A DNA stretch of 24,538 nt from Ardenticatenaceae bacterium (GTDB lineage: Bacteria > Chloroflexota > Anaerolineae > Promineifilales > Promineifilaceae). The translations under genes were made by a program, and so were the position numbers. Location: positions 1-24,538 of the forward strand of contig JACKBT010000059.1 of assembly GCA_020634415.1 (NCBI GenBank), in the 5' to 3' direction. Positions within the stretch are counted from its first letter, which is position 1; each line of letters begins with the position of its first letter. Shown in pieces: positions 15,822-23,001 of the stretch. The notes under the pieces are model-generated. The model was not told the origin of the DNA, did no database searches, and was given only the letters and a program-made list of their open reading frames with translations.

Positions 15822-16904
15822 ATGGAAAACCCCAATAAGCGTCGTGCCTTGCGCATTCTCAGAATCGTCATGCCCCTCGTGGCCATTATCATCGTCATTG
15901 TTGTTGCCCCCCTCGACTTGGTGCCTGCCTGGATAGCCCCCCTGCCCGACACGGTGCAGGCGCAAGTGGATGAGGCGATTGATGATGGGCTGGATGGCAT
16001 CATCGTCTATGTTGATCAGGCAGGGGAGACACCCCAATTTTATGCGGCTGGCCTGGAAAACAAAGAGACCCAACAACCAGCCGATCCACACGCCTTGTTC
16101 AGAATTGGCAGCATTAGCAAGCTGTATATGGCAACGGCCGTTGCCAAACTCACCAGCAACGGCCGTCTCTCCCTCGATAAAACCCTCGCCGACTACCTAC
16201 CAGACCTGGCTGACAGAATCGAAAATGCCGACCAGATTACACTGCGCATGATGGTGCAGCACCGCAGCGGCATTCCCAACTTCACCGATGCTGCTGGGTG
16301 GGATTGGTTCGCGCCGCAGACAGATAGCAACGAGGCGCTGGCACTGGTCCTGGACAAACCCGCCGATTTTGCGCCAGATGCCCGCACCAGTTACTCCAAC
16401 ACGAATTATTTGTTAATCGGCCGTATTCTGGACAACACGTTGGGCTACAGCCACCATCAATACATCGAGGACGAAATATTGGCCCCGCTTGGGCTAACGC
16501 ATACGTTCAGTTTGCTCAGCCAGGTAGAGTACGACGATGTTGTCAGCGGGTATTGGTATGAATATGACGACGATCTCCGGCAGTTGGATCACGTCATTCC
16601 TGGCGGATCGATGATCGCTACGGCCGAGGATGTGGGCATATTCCTGCGTGCCTTAAATGATGGCACTTTGCTCAACGACGATGAGCAGGCCATTTACACC
16701 TCCATTTACGAATATGGGCATGAGGGCTGGGTGCCTGGGTATCACAGCATCGCCCGCTATTATGAAGATATTGACACAGTCGTGGTTCAGTTTGTAAACA
16801 CAACCGGCGGCGATACCTGGGGGACGGCGAATATCGTGGGTGGCAAGGCAACGGCCGTTGCCACCATCATCTACAACCGCATTGTCCGGATACTGCGTCG
16901 GTAA
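15822..16904 (+). CDS. Second serine beta-lactamase-fold hydrolase, membrane-anchored
   Basis: This 360-aa protein has an N-terminal hydrophobic helix (about residues 12-30, RIVMPLVAIIIVIVVAPL) that is probably an uncleaved anchor. It has the same fold and motifs as the preceding gene: SISK (Ser97, Lys100), YSN (191-193) and HEG (300-302). It lacks the lipobox and acidic linker. The two genes are related and tandem but diverged, which suggests an old duplication and separate substrates. Four bases in AAGG lie 13 bases upstream of the start, a weak ribosome site. Three ACGGCCGT octamers are inside. Confidence 0.85.
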   Translation: MENPNKRRALRILRIVMPLVAIIIVIVVAPLDLVPAWIAPLPDTVQAQVDEAIDDGLDGIIVYVDQAGETPQFYAAGLENKETQQPADPHALFRIGSISKLYMATAVAKLTSNGRLSLDKTLADYLPDLADRIENADQITLRMMVQHRSGIPNFTDAAGWDWFAPQTDSNEALALVLDKPADFAPDARTSYSNTNYLLIGRILDNTLGYSHHQYIEDEILAPLGLTHTFSLLSQVEYDDVVSGYWYEYDDDLRQLDHVIPGGSMIATAEDVGIFLRALNDGTLLNDDEQAIYTSIYEYGHEGWVPGYHSIARYYEDIDTVVVQFVNTTGGDTWGTANIVGGKATAVATIIYNRIVRILRR

Positions 16905-17127
16905 GCGGTTTTGCGCTGGGCAGAGAGCTGATTATTGGATTGTTCAAGATCCCCTGGTAGTGACATTGGAAATGATGGATAAATCACATCTTCTCAGCCA
17001 ATAGCATCTGAGATGAAAAATGAAGGCTGATTCGGTAAAATCTTGACTTTACCACTGAGATGATACTGGATCAGCCCATGAAGTTCGGTAGTGGTAAATG
17101 TGTGACTGATGGAAGTAGAATCAGGGA

Positions 17128-17430
17128 ATGATAACCATGACAGTCACTTTTGAATGTACCCGATGCGGCAGCCTTGATATTGTCAAAAACGGCTGCACAC
17201 CAAAAGGCAAGCAGAAATTTCACTGCCATAGCTGTGGTGCTTATGGCACACTTGAGCCAGAGGTGAAATACTCCCCAGAACGGCAAGCAGAAATTCTGCG
17301 AGCTTATCATGAAAGGTCAAGCCTACGAGGTTTGGCCAGAACCTTTGGCGTGGCTCGGCAAACAGTAGCCAAATGGTTAAAAAAAAGCCCAGACTCTACC
17401 ACCCATTGCTCAGACCTTAGTGACCAGTAA
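17128..17430 (+). CDS. IS1-family InsA-like protein (zinc ribbon and HTH)
   Basis: This 100-aa protein has a CxxC zinc ribbon (CTRCGS; CHSCGA) and a helix-turn-helix (SLRGLARTFGVARQTVAKWL). In IS1, InsA represses and binds the ends, and frameshifting into insB makes the transposase. ATG is at 17128 or, with better AGGGA spacing, 17137. A run of eight A (17379-17386) precedes its C-terminus, which overlaps the InsB frame. Confidence 0.8.
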   Translation: MITMTVTFECTRCGSLDIVKNGCTPKGKQKFHCHSCGAYGTLEPEVKYSPERQAEILRAYHERSSLRGLARTFGVARQTVAKWLKKSPDSTTHCSDLSDQ

Positions 17431-17854
17431 AGGAGATGATGTTTTGGAACTGGATGAACTCTGGTCATTTGTCTTGCATAAGGGCAACAAACGGTGGATT
17501 TGGATTGCCCTCTGTCGTCGCACTCGCCAAGTGGTTGCCTACTTTATTGGTGACCGTAGTGAGGAAAGTTGCTGGCGTTTGTGGCAACGGATTCCCCGGG
17601 CTTACCGTCACTGTCAGACCTTCAGCGACTTCTGGGAGACCTATGCCACTGTTTTCGGCACTTTGGCTAAAGAGCATCAATCGGTTGGCAAAGAAAGTGG
17701 TCAAACGGCTCACGTTGAACGCTGGAATAACACCTTGCGTCAACGCTTGGCACGCTTTGTACGGAAGAGTCTCTCTTTTTCCAAATCGGATGAATTTCAT
17801 GAAATTGCTCTCAAACTCTATCTGCATGAATACAATTTGAGGGTCATCAGTTGA
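17381..17854 (+). CDS. IS1-family InsB-like transposase domain (needs frameshift)
   Basis: From the A-run the frame reads KKAQTLPPIAQTLVTSKGDD, then the catalytic core LELDELWSF, DFWETY and HVERWNNTLRQRLARF, ending with the usual IS1 tail. It has no good start of its own; GTG at 17420 is the first. It lies in the +1 frame of InsA, whereas classical IS1 uses -1 shifting. Eight A residues therefore mean a +1/-2 slip or a lost base; nine would suit -1. The DDE residues are intact. Confidence 0.75.
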   Translation, partial: KKAQTLPPIAQTLVTSKGDDVLELDELWSFVLHKGNKRWIWIALCRRTRQVVAYFIGDRSEESCWRLWQRIPRAYRHCQTFSDFWETYATVFGTLAKEHQSVGKESGQTAHVERWNNTLRQRLARFVRKSLSFSKSDEFHEIALKLYLHEYNLRVIS

Positions 17855-17869
17855 GTGTTAACCATTACC

Positions 17870-18104
17870 TGATGTCTACCACCTTGGTCTTCACATTCAT
17901 TGGGGTTTGGCCTACTATCATTTTTGTCGGCCGCATCAGTCACTGACCATTCCTATCCGCGGCCCCAGTAAACGCCGTTACCGCACTCCAGCTATGGCGG
18001 CTAACTTGGTCAACCGTCGCTGGTCGGTGCGTGACTTACTTCAACTACCCGTGCCGGAAGGGGTCTGGTTAGACCCTTTTCCGGCTATGAAGGGTTGCCG
18101 ATAG
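17870..18104 (+). pseudogene. 3' remnant of IS transposase (left copy)
   Basis: The frame YHLGLHIHWGLAYYHFCRPH to the end MKGCR is nearly identical to the last 77 or so residues of the intact transposase at 19433-20797. The 5' nine bases of the same gene are at 17078-17086. There is no catalytic DDE residue, so it is inactive. Confidence 0.8.
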
Positions 18105-18272
18105 TTCAAATTCAAGCGGAAAATAGCATTATTTCTGCGTTTGATCTGGCTGAAAATTGATGAATCTCGCTGATTGCACTCGATCTGAGTCGCTTGGAAT
18201 TATCCATCATTTCTTTTTGAACCACCCAGAAAAGCGGAAAGGCTGTTCCTTTATTTTAGGGAAGAAATCATC

Positions 18273-18307
18273 TATAATGCACCTAATTATGTATCGAATT
18301 TAATACA
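18273..18307 (+). promoter_or_regulatory. Promoter -10 and palindromic operator of the phd/vapC pair
   Basis: TATAAT (18273-18278) lies 42 bases before the antitoxin ATG; the -35 is weak. The inverted repeat TGTAT (18290-18294) and ATACA (18303-18307) lies at about +6 to +23, a typical place for autorepression by a Phd/YefM antitoxin. The promoter lies outside the left IS copy. Confidence 0.5.
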
Positions 18308-18320
18308 AAAAGGATTAAGC

Positions 18321-18599
18321 ATGCGTACAAAAATTATGCCTGTCACCGATTTCCGCCGCATGACAAGTGCCATCATCCGTGATATTCAAGAAGAGGGTGA
18401 TGTCGTCTACATCACGCAACATGGCCGTCCCACAGCAGTCATGCTTGAATACAAGGCTTATGAACGGTTATTAGCCCTAGCAGAACAGCAAGAGACCTGG
18501 CCTGAAGCCTATTTTGCCCAAACCTATGGGGCCATGGCTGATGATCCACTCACTCGTTCTGAGCCTATTGAGATTGAAGAGCGAGAATCAATGACATGA
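18321..18599 (+). CDS. Phd/YefM-family antitoxin
   Basis: This 92-aa protein has the YefM fold start (MPVTDFRRMTSAIIRDIQEE) and GDVVYITQHGRPTAVML, which is the Phd/YefM DNA-binding domain. The acidic C-terminus (EPIEIEERES) would wrap the toxin. AAAAGGA is the ribosome site. The stop overlaps the toxin ATG (ATGA, 18596-18599). It neutralises the VapC toxin and probably represses its own promoter. It is paired with a PIN-type toxin rather than with YoeB or Doc. Confidence 0.85.
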   Translation: MRTKIMPVTDFRRMTSAIIRDIQEEGDVVYITQHGRPTAVMLEYKAYERLLALAEQQETWPEAYFAQTYGAMADDPLTRSEPIEIEERESMT

Positions 18600-19012
18600 C
18601 CTATCTATTGGATACCAATGTGTGTATTCGATTCCTCAACGGCCGTTCACCCGGAGTATTAAGCCAGATCAAAAAACGACGACCTGCCGATATTGTGGTC
18701 TGCTCCATCGTGAAATCGGAACTTATTTATGGTTCATATCGCAGCCAAAATCCAACACGTTCTCTGGAAATTCAGCGGCAGTTTTTAGCCCCCTATCGTT
18801 CATTACCTTTCGATGACACCGCTGCCGCAATGGCAGGACTTATTCGTTCACAACTAGCCCAATTAGGCACACCAATTGGCCCTTACGATGTGCAAATTGC
18901 TGCTATCGCACTCGTGCATGAATGTACACTAGTTACCCATAATCTCCGTGAGTTTAGTCGTATTTCAGGGCTGATAGTAGAAGATTGGGAATCAACGTTG
19001 CCGCATCCATAA
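18596..19012 (+). CDS. vapC: VapC-type PIN-domain toxin ribonuclease
   Basis: This 138-aa protein has the PIN acidic residues: Asp6 (LLDTNVC), Glu42 (SELIYG), Asp98 (GPYDVQIAA), and Asn116 in the THNLREF motif. VapC toxins cleave tRNA or rRNA with Mg2+; the target is unknown here. It overlaps the antitoxin by 4 bases. It aligns without gaps to the second toxin (21071-21469), with all catalytic positions equal. One ACGGCCGT octamer lies in it (18639). Confidence 0.88.
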   Translation: MTYLLDTNVCIRFLNGRSPGVLSQIKKRRPADIVVCSIVKSELIYGSYRSQNPTRSLEIQRQFLAPYRSLPFDDTAAAMAGLIRSQLAQLGTPIGPYDVQIAAIALVHECTLVTHNLREFSRISGLIVEDWESTLPHP

Positions 19013-19047
19013 CATCTATATCATGTTTCACTAGTCGAACGCTACTA

Positions 19048-19100
19048 TTGACAATAGACAATGGATTACCGAATACCGATAGTAGGAACTGGGTTACAAT
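19048..19100 (+). promoter_or_regulatory. Candidate promoter region for the truncated gene at 19107
   Basis: TTGACA (19048-19053) is perfect but has no -10 at normal spacing. TACAAT (19095-19100) lies six bases before a GTG (19107), the same spacing as at the LuxR and IS607 genes. Confidence 0.35.
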
Positions 19101-19106
19101 GACCTG

Positions 19107-19337
19107 GTGAGCTATCTCATTCGCTTCGATCAGGGTAAGCCCCACGCCATTGCCCACCTCATCCATGAAATTGAGGGGATATCGGGTGCGCTTTGCTCTC
19201 AAACGCCAAAACCAGCCGTTGGCGATGAGTCTCGCCTGGGCATCTGGCAGCGGCTAGAAGCCCTGCCATCTCAAGTTCGCCTTTGTGTCATCTGTCAGAA
19301 AATCCAGCACGATAGTTACATTGGAAATGATGGATAA
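19107..19337 (+). pseudogene. Unknown gene cut off by the right IS copy
   Basis: The frame VSYLIRFDQGKPHAIAHLIH continues with protein-like composition (GISGALCSQTPKPAVGDESR, LGIWQRLEALPSQVRLCVIC) to the IS boundary near 19311 and stops inside IS DNA at 19337. The codons look real but I do not recognise the family. It starts with GTG. The 3' part is missing from the window and is not found on the other side of the IS. Confidence 0.45.
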
Positions 19338-19379
19338 ATCATGTCTTCTCCAACCAATAGCACTTGGAATGAAAATGAA

Positions 19380-19431
19380 GGCTGATTCGGTAAAATCTCA
19401 ACTTCATTATCGAGATAATACTGGATCAGCC
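19380..19431 (+). promoter_or_regulatory. Inverted repeat abutting the transposase start codon
   Basis: GGCTGAT (19380-19386) and ATCAGCC (19425-19431) end two bases before the ATG. The left copy keeps it (17025-17031, 17070-17076). Such hairpins in other IS elements block translation from read-through transcripts; that role is inferred here. Confidence 0.5.
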
Positions 19432-19432
19432 C

Positions 19433-20797
19433 ATGAAGTTCAACCTCACATTCCTCGAAATTCTCCTTTTCCTCCTTCTTTATACCCTTTTCTATCTCTG
19501 GCTCCAATACGGCCGTCGCCTTCGTCGCTGGCTCCAAGACTATTTTCGCCAGCGGCGTGGGCCACGCCAACTCAAACCCAAGTCTCCTGATGACTGTCCA
19601 GCCTGTAACCAACTACTCTCGCTACTGCCATCTCGCCCTAAACCTGAGGTTGTGCCCTGGCGTGAACGCAAAAGCCCGCGTGGTCGCCCCAAAACCATTG
19701 ACTCCAACAGCTACGCTTGTCTCAATCTTAGGTGTGATTACTTCGCCATCGCTGATGCCCGGATTCATGTGCTGGTGAGCAACGGCCGTCGTGGTAATCA
19801 AAAGATTCGCTACTGGAAATGTCAGGCCTGCGGTGGCTGTCGCACCAGTAGATATGGTACCCCTCTCTACTACCTCAAAACACCACTGGCTCATGTCACC
19901 ATGGTTATGACCGCTCTGTCTGAAGGGGTAGACATCTCCGCCTGTGTGCGCATCTTTGAAAATCACCACCCCACTATTAGCCGCTGGTTGATGCGCTGCG
20001 GTCAGCACAGTCAACGGTTGCATCAGCAACTGTTCCATCAAGCTGTCCAAGTAGGCCATCTTCAGTTGGATGAACTGGTCACCAAAGTCAAACTTGAGGC
20101 TGAACGCATCTGGCTTTGGACGGCGGTGGCGGCCAAGAGCAAGCTTTTCTTGGCTTTCCATCTGGGTCGTCGCTCGACCGCCGATGCTCAGCACCTACTC
20201 CATCAAGTCTGGCAGCGATTAATCCCAGACTGTTTGCCTATCTTTACCAGTGATGGCCTCAACCAATACTTCTACGCTATCACGGCTCATTTCGGCACCT
20301 GGCATAAACCACTTCGTGCCAGAAAGTATCATTGGCTGCCTGATGTTCGTTTGCTTTATGCTCAATTGCGTAAACGCCGCCAGGGTCGCCAGGTTTCCTT
20401 TCTCTATAGCATCATTCGTCTGGGTAGTCGCTACTTGATTCGCACTGGCTTGCAAGCTCTGGCTTTCACGGGCAAAGTACAAACCGCTTTTGTAGAACGG
20501 GCGAATTTGACCTTGCGTGAGTTAATTGCCCCTCTCTCCCGTCGTACCTGGTCGATGGCCTATGACAAATATCATCTTACGCTTCATATTCACTGGGGTT
20601 TGGCCTACTATCATTTCTGCCGACCGCATCAATCCCTGACTATCCCTATCCGCGGCCCTAGTAAACGCCGTTACCGCACCCCAGCTATGGCGGCTAACTT
20701 GGTCAACCGTCGCTGGTCGGTGCGGGACCTCCTACAACTGCCTGTACCGGAAGGGGTGTGGTTAGACCCCTTCCCGGCTATGAAGGGTTGCCGATAG
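19433..20797 (+). CDS. DDE transposase of the 1.6-kb IS (IS1-related, long form)
   Basis: This 454-aa protein has an unusual N-terminal hydrophobic helix (FLEILLFLLLYTLFYLWL), then a Cys-rich zinc region (CPAC; CLNLRC; CQACGGC), an HTH and a DDE core. Asp213 is in LQLDELV, Asp274 in FTSDGLN, and Glu355 in FVERANLTLRE. A long C-terminal tail follows the RPHQSL motif. The zinc ribbon and LDEL start recall IS1 relatives but the length is greater; I do not assign a subgroup. There is no Shine-Dalgarno; the inverted repeat precedes the ATG. Two ACGGCCGT octamers (19509, 19792) suggest long residence in this lineage. Confidence 0.8.
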   Translation: MKFNLTFLEILLFLLLYTLFYLWLQYGRRLRRWLQDYFRQRRGPRQLKPKSPDDCPACNQLLSLLPSRPKPEVVPWRERKSPRGRPKTIDSNSYACLNLRCDYFAIADARIHVLVSNGRRGNQKIRYWKCQACGGCRTSRYGTPLYYLKTPLAHVTMVMTALSEGVDISACVRIFENHHPTISRWLMRCGQHSQRLHQQLFHQAVQVGHLQLDELVTKVKLEAERIWLWTAVAAKSKLFLAFHLGRRSTADAQHLLHQVWQRLIPDCLPIFTSDGLNQYFYAITAHFGTWHKPLRARKYHWLPDVRLLYAQLRKRRQGRQVSFLYSIIRLGSRYLIRTGLQALAFTGKVQTAFVERANLTLRELIAPLSRRTWSMAYDKYHLTLHIHWGLAYYHFCRPHQSLTIPIRGPSKRRYRTPAMAANLVNRRWSVRDLLQLPVPEGVWLDPFPAMKGCR

Positions 20798-20919
20798 CTC
20801 AGATTTGAGCAGAAATTAGGGCTATCTCTGCGTCTGAGCTGGCTGAAAATTGAGAAACCACGCTGATTGCACTTGATCTGAGTCGTTTTGAATTATCCAT
20901 CATTTCGGTTTGAACCACC

Positions 20920-21070
20920 AGTTGTTTAATTCGGGGAACATGCGCCTTTCTCTAGGTTACTTCTGTTTAGGAGGGCGAAATTTTAGGGGAGTTTTCCAGC
21001 AAATTCTACTTTTGGTTGTTTTTCCTCTCGGTCAGGTTTCGGTTGCTATTATCCCACCTGTTTTATGGCA
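20920..21070. other. Spacer between right IS copy and second toxin gene
   Basis: This AT-rich spacer shows no convincing gene. A plus-strand frame (20910-21155) overlaps the toxin gene and has no ribosome site. No terminator is recognised for the minus-strand toxin operon. Confidence 0.4.
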
Positions 21071-21469
21071 CTACCCCCAATTCTCTATACTTAACTTGGG
21101 TACTCTTGTAAATTCACGTGTGTTATTCGTCACCAAAGTAATTCCCAAACTTTGAGCATGACCAGCTATTAGAAGATCATACACTCCAATTGGTGTTCCC
21201 AGACTTTCCAGGTTGGCTCGAATCTGACCATAATGTTGAGCTGCGGATGTGTCAAAATCCACAATTATTAGTGGCGAAAGAAATAAATCCAGAGCTGTCT
21301 GGTTTTGTTTTGGGTGCTGGCTTTTTTCGACGCCATATTGTAATTCAGCTACAGTAATCGAGGAAACACAAATATCCCCTAAGTCATAGATTTGAAATTT
21401 CTTCAGTACCTGAGCTGGTTTACGTTTGATCAAGTAGATGCAAATATTGGTGTCTAGCATATACTTCAT
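21071..21469 (-). CDS. vapC: VapC-type PIN-domain toxin (second pair)
   Basis: This 132-aa protein has Asp6 (MLDTNIC), Glu42 (AELQYG), Asp98 (GVYDLLIAG) and Asn116 (TNNTREF). These positions are exactly equal to those of the first toxin, and the two sequences align without gaps, so they are paralogues or relatives of one lineage. It overlaps the antitoxin by 4 bases (ATGA). As a VapC ribonuclease it would cut RNA when free of antitoxin. Base composition is more AT-rich than in the core genes. Confidence 0.88.
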   Translation of the reverse strand: MKYMLDTNICIYLIKRKPAQVLKKFQIYDLGDICVSSITVAELQYGVEKSQHPKQNQTALDLFLSPLIIVDFDTSAAQHYGQIRANLESLGTPIGVYDLLIAGHAQSLGITLVTNNTREFTRVPKLSIENWG

Positions 21470-21699
21470 TCAAACAAGTCCTCTCTTTCTTGCAACTCAG
21501 GTTGATTTCTCGATTCCATGAAATCATCTGAGAACATATCTAAACTCTCCTCCAGCATCTCCCAGGGCGCATGATAGGGGATGAGCATCACCACATCCCC
21601 TACCTTTTTTATATACACCTCGCTGCCTTCAAAGCGATATTTCTTAGGCAGGCGAATGGCTTGGCTTCGTCCATTCATGAAAATCTTTGCTGTTTCCAT
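21466..21699 (-). CDS. vapB: VapB antitoxin (AbrB/MazE swapped-hairpin type)
   Basis: This 77-aa protein [20 protein letters not shown], with [20 protein letters not shown], is the SpoVT/AbrB DNA-binding fold; an acidic tail ([10 protein letters not shown]) should bind the toxin. The start at 21699 (GAGGTG upstream) is used rather than 21756, because the promoter lies at 21730-21758. A palindrome over the -10 suggests autorepression. The first toxin has a Phd-type partner instead. Confidence 0.87.
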   Translation of the reverse strand: METAKIFMNGRSQAIRLPKKYRFEGSEVYIKKVGDVVMLIPYHAPWEMLEESLDMFSDDFMESRNQPELQEREDLFE

Positions 21700-21717
21700 A
21701 ATACACCTCAAGTCATC

Positions 21718-21758
21718 ATATATACCATTAGTATATATCTTCTTGATTAATATCACAA
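21718..21758 (-). promoter_or_regulatory. vapBC promoter with palindromic operator over the -10
   Basis: Minus strand: TTGTGA (complement of 21753-21758), a 17-bp spacer, TATACT (complement of 21730-21735). The perfect 8-bp inverted repeat ATATATAC-CATTA-GTATATAT (21718-21738) covers the -10, a classic place for a VapB dimer. Confidence 0.7.
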
Positions 21759-21792
21759 GATATTTGGTGATAGTTCCGAAATGAATAGAAAA

Positions 21793-23001
21793 TTATTCCG
21801 TTTGTAAGACTTCCCATCTTACTGGGTGAACGACAACACCCTCTATCCCCTCAAAGGCATTGGGGAATGCTTTGACAATAATGTTGTAAGCACCGTTGAC
21901 ATCAGCGTTGATAAAAGTGCCATCACCAGCTCTGAAGAGACCGCGCTGCACGCGACGACCCACATACGAGAGCTGTTTCTGAGGCAACTCACTATCCAGG
22001 AAACTGGACTTGCTGGTGTAGGACTCTTCCTGTAACACCACCTCAATACCCGCCAAATGAGCTTTGTAAGTCAGCATTTGTACCACCTGGGCATGAGGAA
22101 TGGCCACAAACTTCTGGTTGTTGGCTCGACCGATGTTGACCCGCTGCTTCCACTCTGGATTGTAGCCGATGACCAGGACACCGATGCGGTTGTCCACCAA
22201 ATGGTCAATCACCCGTCTGGTCGCCAGATGCAGGCTGTGCTTCACTTTCCGGTTCCGTTTGTTCGTCAACCGAATGAGGCGTTGGCTGGTTTGGCTCCCA
22301 ACCATCGACTGCAAATGAGCCTTGCGCTTATTGTAGAACGGGTTGATGGACTTCAACGATCGGCCGTTAACCGCCAAGGGCACAAAGCCCACTCGGTTTG
22401 AAGTTACCGTCATCAAATTATCAATTCCCAAATCTACCCCAGCCAGCAAGCTGCGGTCCAGGTCGTTCTCTTCCGGTTCCTGTTCGTAGACCACCACCCC
22501 CACATAATGGCCCTGGCGCGGCACGATGCGCACCTGCTTCACATTTTCCTTGTCCGTCCTGAGGGCTATCCCCAAACCGGAGGGTGCCACCACCCCCTGT
22601 TTGAGCCGCCGCCGGTTGATAGCCTGGGTGTTGTAGCTGAGCAGAAACCGGCCAGCTTGTTTGGGTTTGTAGCCAGGCAGTTTCGGCCGACCCAGGTACC
22701 GCTCTGGATGCGCGTGCCAATCCTTGATGGCGGCAAAGAATGACTGCCAGTTTTGGTCGAGCTGCTTCAGCACCAACTGCGACACCTTGCGCGGTAGGGC
22801 ACAGTATTCCTCTGATTGCTTCAGCAAGTGATAGAGTCGGGCAAAGGGGATGTACTCTCCCCGGTGGATAAACGCCTGCCGCACCTCGTACAGCCCTTTG
22901 TTGTACAGATTCTTGGCCGCGAAGGCGGCTGCGTCAATAACCTCAAAGCGGGGGTCGTTCTCTCGGATGGGGTGCTGCTCAACCAGCGTGACCGTTGTCA
23001 T
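21793..23001 (-). CDS. tnpB: TnpB-like RuvC nuclease, zinc-finger-less IS607 type
   Basis: This 402-aa protein has the RuvC residues Asp190 (GVDLGIDNL), Glu325 (QEESYTSKS) and Asp367 (NADVNGAYN). The usual CxxC...CxxC zinc finger is absent; instead SKSSFLDSE appears, as in a known cysteine-free TnpB type. TnpB proteins are RNA-guided nucleases that help keep the element, using an omega RNA that overlaps the 3' end of the gene. The ATG at 23001 has AAGGAG upstream and lies within the tail of tnpA; an upstream in-frame start at 23070 is less likely. Full-length, with all three acidic residues kept, so possibly active. Confidence 0.85.
   Translation of the reverse strand: MTTVTLVEQHPIRENDPRFEVIDAAAFAAKNLYNKGLYEVRQAFIHRGEYIPFARLYHLLKQSEEYCALPRKVSQLVLKQLDQNWQSFFAAIKDWHAHPERYLGRPKLPGYKPKQAGRFLLSYNTQAINRRRLKQGVVAPSGLGIALRTDKENVKQVRIVPRQGHYVGVVVYEQEPEENDLDRSLLAGVDLGIDNLMTVTSNRVGFVPLAVNGRSLKSINPFYNKRKAHLQSMVGSQTSQRLIRLTNKRNRKVKHSLHLATRRVIDHLVDNRIGVLVIGYNPEWKQRVNIGRANNQKFVAIPHAQVVQMLTYKAHLAGIEVVLQEESYTSKSSFLDSELPQKQLSYVGRRVQRGLFRAGDGTFINADVNGAYNIIVKAFPNAFEGIEGVVVHPVRWEVLQTE
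21804..21822 (-). ncRNA. Hairpin at tnpB 3' end, omega RNA candidate
   Basis: GTAAGA-CTTCCCA-TCTTAC gives a 6-bp stem with a 7-base loop in the last codons of tnpB, facing the IS right end. Omega RNAs of TnpB span this place. Only one stem is seen by eye; the rest is inference. Confidence 0.3.

Larger units (their letters stand above)
17087..17869 (+). mobile_element. IS1-family insertion sequence (783 bp)
   Basis: The length fits IS1 (about 770 bp). The imperfect terminal inverted repeats start with GGTAGTGGT at 17087 and, read inward from 17869, GGTAATGGT; both then reach ACTGATG, agreeing at 17 of 25 positions. Two overlapping genes (InsA- and InsB-like) fill it. It abuts codon 3 of the host IS transposase on the left and a codon near 377 on the right, with no matching 8-9 bp duplication. 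Confidence 0.8.
16956..18226 (+). mobile_element. Left copy of a 1.6-kb IS, gutted by deletion and an IS1 insertion
   Basis: The ends match the intact copy at 19311-20919. The perfect inverted core is GAAATGATGGATAA (16969-16982) and TTATCCATCATTTC (18200-18213); the likely outer ends are GGTAGT and ACCACC. The first 118 bases from the core to the transposase's third codon (17086) are kept, then 783 bp of IS1-family DNA, then the last part of the transposase gene (17870-18104) and the right end. About 1.1 kb that the intact copy has (19442 to about 20562) is absent. No target duplication is evident. The element is non-autonomous. Confidence 0.8.
19311..20919 (+). mobile_element. Intact right copy of the 1.6-kb IS
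   Basis: The inverted ends have the perfect core GAAATGATGGATAA (19324-19337) and TTATCCATCATTTC (20893-20906); likely outer borders are GATAGT (19311) and ACCACC (20914-20919). It carries one transposase gene. It is in direct orientation to the left copy, 2.36 kb away, so the toxin-antitoxin pair lies between two IS copies as in a composite transposon. No target duplication is evident. Confidence 0.8.

Noticed and set aside
16956..20919. Target-site duplications around the IS copies
   Set aside because: Flanks of neither single copy nor of the pair match over 5 bases or more, so the borders rest on the inverted ends only.
20910..21155. 81-aa plus-strand frame after the right IS copy
   Set aside because: It overlaps the vapC toxin antisense, starts inside the IS end and has no ribosome site.
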